Source of the DNA: Methanosarcinaceae archaeon
Lineage (GTDB): Archaea > Halobacteriota > Methanosarcinia > Methanosarcinales > Methanosarcinaceae
NCBI GenBank assembly: GCA_020793555.1
Contig: DQIO01000213.1
Location: forward strand, 1-7,477
Reading direction: 5' to 3'
DNA: 7,477 nucleotides
A program made the translations under genes and the position numbers. The notes under the pieces were generated by a model. It searched no databases. It was not told where the DNA came from and was given only the letters and a program-made list of their open reading frames with translations. Below are positions 1-5,525 of the stretch, in pieces; the stretch's first letter is position 1, and the number at the start of each line of letters is the position of its first letter.

Positions 1-95
1 AATCAGCGTAAATCTGCGTCTAATATAATTGTTGAAATTACTGTATTTTGGAAATATTTGATAGAATCGTTGTTCCAATAATCAGACACTTGAAA

Positions 96-147
96 GTTGA
101 CGCGACACTAGTCTAGTGACATTATATTGTTGACGTGACACGAGTCT
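96..147. repeat. Two 19-nt direct repeats upstream of hacA
   Basis: GTTGACGCGACACTAGTCT at 96-114 and GTTGACGTGACACGAGTCT at 129-147 match at 17 of 19 positions, with starts 33 nt apart, close to three helical turns. The first copy overlaps a perfect inverted repeat, CACTAG-T-CTAGTG, at 106-118. The placement, 130-185 nt before the hacA start and upstream of plausible TATA boxes, suggests regulator binding sites. No regulator is identified. Confidence 0.45.
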
Positions 148-266
148 TAAGTATGGCTGAATAGTTACCAGAATTCTATCCTCCGTTAATCTCATATCAA
201 ATAAAAGCGATTAAGCCACCTATACATAATACTGACATTAATTACTAAATTAATATTACATTACCC

Positions 267-272
267 AAGGTG
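267..272 (+). promoter_or_regulatory. Ribosome binding site of hacA
   Basis: AAGGTG lies 7 nt before the ATG at 280. It matches the anti-Shine-Dalgarno sequence used in euryarchaea and fixes the hacA start at 280. Confidence 0.7.
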
Positions 273-279
273 TTCGTAA

Positions 280-1533
280 ATGGGAAAGACAATAGCAGAA
301 AAAATAATTGGAGAACATGCCGGCAAAGAAGTATCAGCCGGCGAGATCGTTATTGCAAAAGTTGATGTTACGGCAGTTCAGGACGGAACCGGACCGCTTG
401 CAGTCCAACAACTTGAAAAGATTGGACTCGTACAGGCAAAGAATCCCGAGCGCACGGTTCTTTTTATAGACCATGCCGCGCCAAGTCCACACAAGGATCT
501 CTCAAATGCGCACCAGATCCTCCGAGGGTTTTCAAAAGAAACAGGAGCCATACTCTCCGAGGTAGGAGAAGGCGTATGCCACCAGAGGCTTGTGGAATCA
601 TACGTAAACCCCGGTGACATCCTCATAGGTGCGGATTCTCACACCTGCACATCAGGCGCACTTGGTGCATTTTCAACAGGTATGGGATCAACCGATGTGG
701 CAATTGGTATCGCACTTGGAAAAACATGGCTTAGGGTGCCGGAAACATTCAAGATCGAGGTCACAGGAAAATTTAAAAAAGGTGTATATTCAAAAGACCT
801 TATTCTTTATTTAATAGGCGAGATCGGTGCTGATGGTGCAACCTATAAAGCACTTGAATTCACTGGTGATACCATCGAGAACATGACAATGTCGGAACGG
901 TTCACACTCTCGAACATGGCTGTTGAAGCAGGAGCAAAGACAGGACTCATCGAATCTGACGAAACCACCAGACAGTATCTTGAGCAGCAGGGACGCGGTG
1001 ACAAATTTAGACCTATAAAAGCAGACGAAGACGCGGACTATGATCTTGTAATTGAAATCAATGCAGCCGATATTGAACCAATGATCTCGGCACCACACAC
1101 AGTGGATAATACAAAAACCACAGGTGAACTCAAAGGCACAAAGGTCGATCAGGTATTTATCGGCACATGCACAAACGGACGGCTTGATGATCTTGAGATC
1201 GCAGCAGGAATTCTGGAAGGAAAACAAAAACATCCAGACATACGCCTGATCGTGACTCCTGCATCAAAAGATGTTTATTTACAGGCAGTTGAAGCAGGAT
1301 ATATTGCGACATTCATCAAAGCCGGTGCGGCAGTAATGGCACCCGGGTGTGGCGCATGTGTTGGTGTGCATCAGGGAATATTGGGTGATGGCGAGGTATG
1401 CCTAGCAACCCAGAATCGTAACTTCAAAGGAAGGATGGGCAACACTGAAGGATTTATATATCTTGCGTCTCCGGCAACCGCAGCGGCATCTGCAATTGCG
1501 GGTGAGATCGTTGACCCGAGGGAGGTACTTTAA
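280..1533 (+). CDS. hacA: Homoaconitase / 3-isopropylmalate dehydratase large subunit
   Basis: Large subunit (417 aa) of a heterodimeric aconitase-family isomerase. It holds the [4Fe-4S] cluster that dehydrates and rehydrates a 2-hydroxy tricarboxylate or an isopropylmalate. The cluster ligands are visible as C297 in IGTCTNGR and C357/C360 in PGCGAC. Other family marks are the ADSHT motif (118-122) and NRNFKGRMG (379-387), which contributes to the active site. The length fits the short archaeal LeuC/HacA family. An AAGGTG site 7 nt upstream supports the ATG at 280. The small subunit follows immediately, so the pair is co-transcribed. In methanogens such pairs serve leucine/isoleucine synthesis (LeuCD) or 2-oxosuberate synthesis for coenzyme B (HacAB). 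The large subunit alone does not separate the two; the small subunit loop favours homoaconitase. The family call is nearly certain and the substrate is less so. Confidence 0.93.
   Translation: MGKTIAEKIIGEHAGKEVSAGEIVIAKVDVTAVQDGTGPLAVQQLEKIGLVQAKNPERTVLFIDHAAPSPHKDLSNAHQILRGFSKETGAILSEVGEGVCHQRLVESYVNPGDILIGADSHTCTSGALGAFSTGMGSTDVAIGIALGKTWLRVPETFKIEVTGKFKKGVYSKDLILYLIGEIGADGATYKALEFTGDTIENMTMSERFTLSNMAVEAGAKTGLIESDETTRQYLEQQGRGDKFRPIKADEDADYDLVIEINAADIEPMISAPHTVDNTKTTGELKGTKVDQVFIGTCTNGRLDDLEIAAGILEGKQKHPDIRLIVTPASKDVYLQAVEAGYIATFIKAGAAVMAPGCGACVGVHQGILGDGEVCLATQNRNFKGRMGNTEGFIYLASPATAAASAIAGEIVDPREVL
1521..1526 (+). promoter_or_regulatory. Ribosome binding site of hacB inside hacA
   Basis: GGAGGT, 7 nt before the hacB ATG at 1534, lies within the last codons of hacA. 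The hacA stop codon TAA directly abuts the hacB ATG, so translation of the two subunits is probably coupled. Confidence 0.75.
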
Positions 1534-2040
1534 ATGGAATCAAATTTAAAAGGAAGATCATGGAAATTCGGTGACGACATCAGCACAGACCTTATCGCAC
1601 CGGGTCGCTTGTTCCATCTTCGGACAAACCTTCCCGAACTTGCAAAACATGTATTGGAAGATGCAGATCCTAAATTCCCGTCAAAAGTACAAAAAGGCGA
1701 CTTCGTTGTAGGTGGCAGCAATTTCGGGCTTGGTTCAAGCAGGGAACATGCTCCCACGATTATCAAAATTGCAGGTGTGGGCGCAGTTTTGGCAAAATCC
1801 TTTGCAAGAATATTCTACCGCAATGGCATTAATGTCGGACTTCCATTATTGATATGCGATACCGACTTAATCGATGAGGGGGATGAACTGGAAGTTGACC
1901 TCTCAGCCGGCACGATCAATGATGTGACAAAAGGGATTGAATTGACATTTGCGCCTCTTCCTGATGTGATGATCAAGATCCTGCAGGACGGCGGACTTGC
2001 GGCACACATCGAAAAACACGGTGATTTCAATCTGGATTAA
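1534..2040 (+). CDS. hacB: Homoaconitase / 3-isopropylmalate dehydratase small subunit
   Basis: Small (swivel-domain) subunit, 168 aa, partner of the preceding large subunit. It caps the Fe-S active site and sets substrate choice. Visible motifs are KFGDDISTDLIAPG (11-24), GGSNFGLGSSREHAP with the conserved SSRE, and AKSFARIFYRNGINVGLP. In the Methanocaldococcus enzymes the loop after the first motif reads YLRT in homoaconitase (MJ1271, Arg26 binds the distal carboxylate) and YLVY in isopropylmalate isomerase. Here the loop ends HLRT, with R30 in the equivalent place, which argues for a tricarboxylate substrate such as homoaconitate. The loop is two residues longer than in MJ1271 as I recall that sequence, so the substrate call is inference. 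An IPM isomerase (LeuD) is the alternative. A terminator-like hairpin follows the stop by 18 nt. Confidence 0.9.
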   Translation: MESNLKGRSWKFGDDISTDLIAPGRLFHLRTNLPELAKHVLEDADPKFPSKVQKGDFVVGGSNFGLGSSREHAPTIIKIAGVGAVLAKSFARIFYRNGINVGLPLLICDTDLIDEGDELEVDLSAGTINDVTKGIELTFAPLPDVMIKILQDGGLAAHIEKHGDFNLD

Positions 2041-2201
2041 GTACGAATATATGTACCTGAATGGGCAGGTCAAAATGTCCATTCTGTATTTATTATTTTC
2101 AATATCATTTTACATTTCATTTTACATTTATTTTTTGCATCAGTCAAGGGCAATGTTTAACAATCCCTTAATTTCTATAACAAATAACGAAATACAATTG
2201 A
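2041..2201. other. AT-rich intergenic region after hacAB
   Basis: This stretch holds the hacB terminator hairpin (2059-2084), a long T-rich tract, and a perfect 12-nt tandem duplication, CATTTTACATTT, at 2106-2117 and 2118-2129. A 45-codon frame at 2075-2212 could encode a peptide with one hydrophobic segment, but the hydrophobicity follows from the T-rich sequence, so it is not annotated as a gene. No clear TATA box for the AAA ATPase is seen. Confidence 0.5.
2059..2100 (+). terminator. Hairpin plus T-rich terminator of hacAB
   Basis: GAATGGGCA (2059-2067) pairs with TGTCCATTC (2076-2084), giving nine pairs including one G-U around an 8-nt loop. T-rich sequence follows (2085-2100). It lies 18 nt past the hacB stop. 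An alternative, mutually exclusive stem ACCTG/CAGGT (2055-2059 with 2066-2070) overlaps its left arm. Confidence 0.55.
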
Positions 2202-2369
2202 ATTCGAGTTGATACTATAGTAAAATCAGTACAAAGAGTCAATCACAAAAAAAGCCGGGAACAAAACACAGATTTTGTTGAATCCACGGCAGAACGTCTT
2301 GTCATCGAACCTGTTGGGTACCCACTCAGTGGTATTCTGGATGATGTACCTCTGGTCGAAAACAAGGAC
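2202..2369 (+). other. Coding-like 5' extension of the AAA ATPase without a start codon
   Basis: The reading frame of the AAA ATPase stays open upstream of its first GTG back to a TGA at 2199-2201, adding 56 codons. From about 2283 the translation (including LVIEPVGYPLSGILDD, 2298-2345) has a protein-like composition and runs smoothly into the annotated N-terminus. No ATG, GTG or TTG exists in frame anywhere in the extension. A one-base shift into either neighbouring frame also fails to reach a start close by. Explanations are a rare start codon (an ATA at 2217 has a weak GAG upstream), a mutated start, a sequence error, or simply untranslated leader. The coding nature is inferred, not proven. 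Confidence 0.5.
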
Positions 2370-3332
2370 GTGTTTGAGTATTACGCACGTCAGCAGTGGA
2401 ACGGCTATATGGTGCGCAAGGATGAGTACCTGTTCGACCAACGGATGTACCCTGATTTAGCATACAAGGTCATTGATATTGAGCCGCCTGAATCGATAAT
2501 AGGTCTTCAGACATCGATAATTGTTCAGGAAATGGACAATGGTGCAGATGATCTTGAATTTACAAGTGATGTATGCATTGACGATGTGGTCGGTCAGGAT
2601 GCTGCCCGCCGCAAATGCCGTCTGATCGAACGGTTTTTGGAGAAACCTGAAAAATTTGGAAAATGGGCGCCAAAAAACGTACTGTTCTTTGGACCATCGG
2701 GTACGGGCAAGACCATGCTTGCAAAGGCTCTTGCAAGTAAGACTGCTGTGCCGATAATTCCTGTAAAGGCAACCCAGTTGATCGGGGAATATGTAGGAGA
2801 TGGCGCACGGCAGATACATCAACTTTTTGACCATGCAGAGGAGATGGCACCTTGTATTATATTCATCGATGAATTGGATGCCATTGCCCTTGATAGAAAA
2901 TATCAGGAACTACGAGGCGATGTTGCGGAGATCGTCAATGCCCTTCTTACTGAAATGGACGGCATTTCCGAGCGTCTGGGCGTGTGCACAATTGGTGCAA
3001 CGAACAGACCCGATACTCTTGATCCTGCCGTGCGCAGCAGGTTTGAAGAAGAGATCGAATTTTTACTGCCTGACGAAGATGAGCGCCGCAAGATACTCGA
3101 ATCGAACATTGAGACAATTCCGATATCCGTGGAGGATATTGATTTGTCAAGACTTGTAAAATTAACAGCGGGTTTATCGGGCAGGGATATTGTTGAAAAA
3201 GTACTAAAAACTGCACTTCATCAGGCAATCATCGATGACAAGGATAAAATAATAGGGCAACATTTCGAGGATGTTGCTTCAAAGATACAGAAAAACAACA
3301 GTCCAGATGTTGTAAACCGAATGTATATATAA
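2370..3332 (+). CDS. AAA family ATPase, single AAA domain (Cdc48/PAN-like module)
   Basis: ATP-driven protein remodelling or unfolding enzyme, 320 aa from the GTG at 2370, probably cytoplasmic and hexameric. Motifs: Walker A GPSGTGKT (108-115), pore-loop aromatic EYVG (140-143), Walker B IIFIDE (163-168, catalytic E168), sensor 1 N212 in TNRPD, arginine-finger region R222/R224 in VRSRFEE, and sensor 2 GLSGRD (268-273). About 70 residues precede the AAA core. There is no second AAA domain as in Cdc48 and no coiled coil as in PAN. The substrate is unknown. The start is doubtful: AAGGA sits only 1 nt before the GTG, and protein-like sequence continues upstream in frame (2202-2369). A small acidic protein gene follows 37 bp later and may be co-transcribed. 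The AAA call is certain; the role is unknown. Confidence 0.88.
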   Translation: MFEYYARQQWNGYMVRKDEYLFDQRMYPDLAYKVIDIEPPESIIGLQTSIIVQEMDNGADDLEFTSDVCIDDVVGQDAARRKCRLIERFLEKPEKFGKWAPKNVLFFGPSGTGKTMLAKALASKTAVPIIPVKATQLIGEYVGDGARQIHQLFDHAEEMAPCIIFIDELDAIALDRKYQELRGDVAEIVNALLTEMDGISERLGVCTIGATNRPDTLDPAVRSRFEEEIEFLLPDEDERRKILESNIETIPISVEDIDLSRLVKLTAGLSGRDIVEKVLKTALHQAIIDDKDKIIGQHFEDVASKIQKNNSPDVVNRMYI

Positions 3333-3369
3333 TTCTAACATATTTTAATGCAAAAAAAGGTGTAATCAA

Positions 3370-3636
3370 ATGAGCGAAATAAATGAATCCGACAGATTCG
3401 AATGTGTAGTGATCAATGTTATTAAAAATTTAAATTGGATTGGAGCTACCGTAGAGGATGTACATTCAGGTGGTCGCGTATATTTCGGAAAAATAAAATC
3501 CGATCAAAACGATATCAATATAGGCGATACACTCTTCATGGGTGCAAAACCAATACCATATGACCTTGAAGAAAAAGAAATGGAAGTCAGCCTCTATAAT
3601 GATGATAATGAAAAGATTGATTGGACGCTGATCTGA
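3370..3636 (+). CDS. Small acidic protein of unknown function
   Basis: An 88-aa protein I do not recognise. The start is well supported by AGGTG ending 7 nt before the ATG. The sequence is acidic, with alternating short beta-like stretches (FECVVINVI at 10-18, GRVYFGKI at 35-42, GDTLFMG at 52-58, MEVSLYN at 71-77) and no cysteines, signal peptide or membrane segment. The pattern would suit a small beta-barrel such as an OB-like fold, but that is a guess from the strand pattern. It lies 37 bp after the AAA ATPase on the same strand and ends in front of a T9 tract, so it may be the second gene of a two-gene unit and could be a partner or adaptor of the ATPase. Translation is likely; function is unknown. 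Confidence 0.7.
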   Translation: MSEINESDRFECVVINVIKNLNWIGATVEDVHSGGRVYFGKIKSDQNDINIGDTLFMGAKPIPYDLEEKEMEVSLYNDDNEKIDWTLI

Positions 3637-3651
3637 TAGATCGCGTCTGGC

Positions 3652-3660
3652 TTTTTTTTT
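3652..3660 (+). terminator. T9 terminator after the AAA ATPase / 88-aa gene unit
   Basis: Nine consecutive T residues lie 16 nt after the stop of the 88-aa gene, the usual form of an archaeal oligo-T terminator. A small stem, GATCT-GAT-AGATC (3630-3642), overlaps the stop codon just before it. Confidence 0.65.
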
Positions 3661-3679
3661 AAGAATAAAGCAGAATACT

Positions 3680-3708
3680 CCTTCCTCACCGTATAGCGGT
3701 AGGGAAGG
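3680..3708. other. Strong hairpin in the convergent intergenic region
   Basis: CCTTCC-TC-ACCG, loop TATAG, CGGT-AG-GGAAGG forms a 12-position stem with one G-U and one C-A mismatch. It is the most stable-looking structure in the window. Read on the minus strand it lies about 120 nt past the RNase Z stop and is followed by T-rich sequence, so it could end that transcript. It could also belong to a small RNA. Confidence 0.5.
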
Positions 3709-3754
3709 TCGTTCACAGATGGTATTTGATTAGTAAATGCACCGTTGTGTTGTG

Positions 3755-3772
3755 GTTTAGGTGTACCTAAAC
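3755..3772. promoter_or_regulatory. 18-nt palindrome, operator-like
   Basis: GTTTAGGTGTACCTAAAC has perfect 8-nt arms around a 2-nt centre. It ends 2 nt before the block shared with the second element copy begins. The form fits a dimeric DNA-binding protein, but no gene starts close by on the plus strand, so its target is unclear. Confidence 0.4.
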
Positions 3773-3774
3773 GA

Positions 3775-3827
3775 ATTATAGAATTTTATAGTTCAAGTTA
3801 AATCGACTTTAGGGGAGATTTTTCTCG
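3775..3827 (+). repeat. 53-nt dispersed element, copy A
   Basis: This matches 5413-5464 at 44 of 53 aligned positions with one gap. It has a TATA-like 5' part (ATTATAGAATTTTATAG), then stem AAGT/ACTT (3795-3798 with 3806-3809), then stem GAGA/TCTC (3815-3818 with 3823-3826). It ends 2 nt before the RNase Z stop codon on the opposite strand. Confidence 0.6.
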
Positions 3828-3829
3828 CA

Positions 3830-4744
3830 TTAATCCCTGAACGGAACCTCTATTTCCATCAGGTCTTCTGCAACGGTGACATTTTCAAATATCTTTTTTG
3901 CGTCTTGCAGTATGGGTGTAGGGTCATCTGTATACCTTGAACTGATGTGTGTCAATACAAGGTGATGCACTCCTGCTTCCTTTGCAAGTGTGGCAGCCTC
4001 GCCTGCAGTCGAATGCATAGATTCAACCGCCCTGTCGTATTTCTCATCAATAAGTGTACTGTCATGGATCAGAAGATCTGCATCCTGACTGGCTTTTAGC
4101 ACAGCTGCGCATGGCCTAGTGTCTCCGCTATAGACAACAGTCCTGCCCTTTCTCGAAGCAGATACAATATCTTCGGAATGGATAATCTTGCCATTAAATT
4201 CAACCGATTCTCCACGATGGAGTTTCGAGAACATTGGTCCAGGCTGCAAACCAAGTTCAATTGCCTTTTCGCGGTTGAACCTGCCCCTGCGTTCATCCTC
4301 AACAATTGCATAACCAATACTTGGGACGCTGTGCTCGGTCTTTAGAACATGTATGGAATATCCATCTCGTTTAATGATATTTCCGGGTTCCAACTGTACG
4401 GTTTTGATCTCATACTTAAGTTTGTAATATCCAAGTGCAACCAACAATTTCGTAAATTCTTCAACCCAGTGAGGGCCATAAATGGTCAGAGGCTCTGTGC
4501 GTCCATGAAACGACAGGGTCTGGACAAGTCCCGGTATTCCAAGTATGTGGTCAGCATGGAAATGTGTGATAAAAATAGATGTTAATGCCATCATACCGGT
4601 CTTTGCTCTCATCATCTGCTGCTGTGTACCTTCACCACAGTCAAACAGCATGAGTTCGCCTTCCCTGTTGACCATTATCCCGGATGGATTACGGTTAGGA
4701 GTTGGCAATGAGCCGCCGGTTCCAAGAAATGTCACACGAAACAT
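3830..4744 (-). CDS. rnz: Ribonuclease Z (tRNA 3' processing endonuclease)
   Basis: Zinc-dependent metallo-beta-lactamase-fold endonuclease that cuts tRNA precursors just after the discriminator base; 304 aa, the normal length of the short archaeal/bacterial form. Motifs: the N-terminal FLGTGGSLPTPNRNPSG (6-22), FDCGEGTQQQM (34-44), metal-binding HFHADH (61-66), H138, D208 in YSGDTR, H244 in MHST and H266 in LTHISSRY. The GRFNREKAIELGLQPGP stretch (154-170), the RRG before it and HRGE just after are typical of RNase Z and separate it from other family members. No strong Shine-Dalgarno sequence precedes the ATG. A TATA-like CTTATTTTTA on the minus strand (about 4789-4798) would give a short leader. 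It is divergent from rps8e, pairing two RNA/translation genes. No catalytic residue is missing. Confidence 0.95.
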   Translation of the reverse strand: MFRVTFLGTGGSLPTPNRNPSGIMVNREGELMLFDCGEGTQQQMMRAKTGMMALTSIFITHFHADHILGIPGLVQTLSFHGRTEPLTIYGPHWVEEFTKLLVALGYYKLKYEIKTVQLEPGNIIKRDGYSIHVLKTEHSVPSIGYAIVEDERRGRFNREKAIELGLQPGPMFSKLHRGESVEFNGKIIHSEDIVSASRKGRTVVYSGDTRPCAAVLKASQDADLLIHDSTLIDEKYDRAVESMHSTAGEAATLAKEAGVHHLVLTHISSRYTDDPTPILQDAKKIFENVTVAEDLMEIEVPFRD

Positions 4745-4901
4745 GGATTCATCTATGGGTTACAATTACTTATTAGTTACTGCGAGGGTAAAAATAAGGA
4801 TGAAGGTAAACTATATATCCGGCAACGGTAAGCGTAGCCAGCGTTTATCACTCGAAACCTTCATATACAATCCTATTAGTAAAGGAAAGTCCATAAATAG
4901 G

Positions 4902-4912
4902 ATATATATTAT
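4902..4912 (+). promoter_or_regulatory. TATA box of rps8e
   Basis: ATATATATTAT is the best TATA-like match upstream of rps8e. Archaeal spacing would place the transcript start near 4930, giving a leader of about 75 nt. An inverted repeat, ATCCTATT (4870-4877) / AATAGGAT (4896-4903), touches its left edge. Confidence 0.5.
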
Positions 4913-4916
4913 CATA

Positions 4917-4933
4917 AGATTGTTCCACAATCT
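4917..4933. promoter_or_regulatory. 7-bp inverted repeat at the predicted rps8e transcript start
   Basis: AGATTGT-TCC-ACAATCT is a perfect inverted repeat lying between the proposed TATA box and the start point expected from it. It could be an operator or, if transcribed, a leader hairpin. Confidence 0.4.
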
Positions 4934-5005
4934 GATCTACAAATATTTGATCATATTCAACATTAAATCAATTAAATTTACAATTAAAACATAGAGGAAA
5001 TATCA

Positions 5006-5383
5006 ATGAGATGGCAAGGCAGATCAAAAAGATCATATACAGGCGGTAAGTTAAGGGCCTCACGCAGTCGAAGGAAATTCGAGATTGGCAGGGAATCTGC
5101 TGATACACACGTCAATGAGACAAAAAGGAAGATCATCTCAACAAAAGGCGGAAACAGAAAAGTCAGGCTCCTTCAGAGTAATATCGCAAACGTGACCAAT
5201 CCGGCTGATAGTAAAACAGTTTCAAGTGCAATTATGAACGTTATCGACAACGCTGCTAACGAACACCACATCAGGCGAAATATCATTACAAAAGGTGCGA
5301 TCATCCAGACTGCACTTGGAAATGCAAGAGTTACAAGCCGCCCGGGTCAGGATGGCGTTGTTAACGCAGTATTGGTTGTGTAA
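5006..5383 (+). CDS. rps8e: 30S ribosomal protein S8e
   Basis: Small-subunit ribosomal protein of the archaeal/eukaryotic S8e family, 125 aa, the usual archaeal length (eukaryotic forms are longer). The basic N-terminus [20 protein letters not shown] is diagnostic, as is the [12 protein letters not shown] stretch (46-57). The C-terminal region carries [31 protein letters not shown], the family's typical end. AGAGGA (4993-4998) lies 7 nt before the ATG and fixes the start. It appears to be transcribed alone from its own promoter: the upstream gene is divergent and T-rich sequence follows the stop (5391-5404). No oddities were seen in the protein. Confidence 0.96.
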   Translation: MRWQGRSKRSYTGGKLRASRSRRKFEIGRESADTHVNETKRKIISTKGGNRKVRLLQSNIANVTNPADSKTVSSAIMNVIDNAANEHHIRRNIITKGAIIQTALGNARVTSRPGQDGVVNAVLVV

Positions 5384-5390
5384 ATACTCA

Positions 5391-5404
5391 ATTATTTTAT
5401 TTTA
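5391..5404 (+). terminator. T-rich terminator after rps8e
   Basis: ATTATTTTATTTTA follows the rps8e stop by 7 nt, fitting the archaeal pattern of termination in short T runs. No hairpin precedes it. Confidence 0.4.
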
Positions 5405-5412
5405 GAATATAA

Positions 5413-5464
5413 TTTATAGAATTATATAGTTCGGGTTAATTCGACCTAAGGGAGAATTTTCTCG
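5413..5464 (+). repeat. 53-nt dispersed element, copy B
   Basis: Second copy of the element at 3775-3827, in the same orientation, between rps8e and the Lrp gene. Stems are GGGT/ACCT (5433-5436 with 5444-5447) and GAGAA/TTCTC (5452-5456 with 5459-5463). T-rich sequence (5465-5486) follows the second stem, so this copy could act as a terminator or end a short transcript. Confidence 0.6.
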
Positions 5465-5516
5465 TTTCTTATATCTTTATTTTTTGAGTATTTTGGGGTT
5501 AAACCGTATCAACAAA

Positions 5517-5520
5517 GGTG
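5517..5520 (+). promoter_or_regulatory. Ribosome binding site deciding the Lrp start
   Basis: AAAGGTGA (GGTG at 5517-5520) sits 5 nt before ATG 5526 and decides this start over the longer TTG version at 5484, which has no such site. Confidence 0.7.
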
Positions 5521-5525
5521 AAAAT

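Larger units (their letters stand above)
1..279. other. Non-coding region upstream of hacA
   Basis: No gene is supported here. The only open stretch from the left edge, 1-81 in frame 1, could be the last 26 codons of a gene cut by the window, but nothing in it is recognisable. The left edge shows a 10-nt tandem near-repeat (AATCAGCGTA / AATCTGCGTC, 1-20). Positions 96-147 hold two 19-nt direct repeats and a palindrome. TATA-like stretches at about 199-206 (AAATAAAA) and 221-229 (TATACATAA) could serve hacA, but neither can be proven from sequence. Confidence 0.6.
4745..5005. promoter_or_regulatory. Divergent promoter region between rnz and rps8e
   Basis: This is a 261-bp AT-rich gap with no supported gene; the plus-strand frame running through it is a shadow of rnz extended into low-complexity sequence. 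It contains TATA-like sequences for both directions, including TATATATCC at 4811-4819, and two inverted repeats near the rps8e TATA box. Confidence 0.6.

Noticed and set aside
1..81. C-terminal end of an upstream gene (26 codons to TAA at 79-81)
   Set aside because: Too short and without recognisable sequence; cannot be told from a chance open frame.
811..1233. 140-codon minus-strand open frame opposite hacA
   Set aside because: Lies wholly inside a well-supported gene; cysteine- and phenylalanine-rich translation is typical of an antisense shadow.
2457..2834. Minus-strand frames opposite the AAA ATPase, up to 125 codons
   Set aside because: They are antisense to conserved AAA motifs and have no ribosome binding site or recognisable product.
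2800..3159. 119-codon plus-strand frame inside the AAA ATPase
   Set aside because: Out-of-frame shadow of the Walker B and sensor 1 region.
3775..3827. tRNA or tRNA-like gene suggested by GTTCAAG / GTTCGGG in the two element copies
   Set aside because: No acceptor, D or anticodon arms can be formed around either copy.
4545..4994. 149-codon plus-strand frame spanning the rnz start and the gap before rps8e
   Set aside because: Its first part is antisense to the RNase Z N-terminus and its end is low-complexity AT-rich sequence holding the rps8e promoter.
5484..5525. Longer start (TTG 5484) for the Lrp-type regulator
   Set aside because: It would translate the T-rich tract after element copy B and lacks a ribosome binding site; ATG 5526 has GGTG at the right distance.
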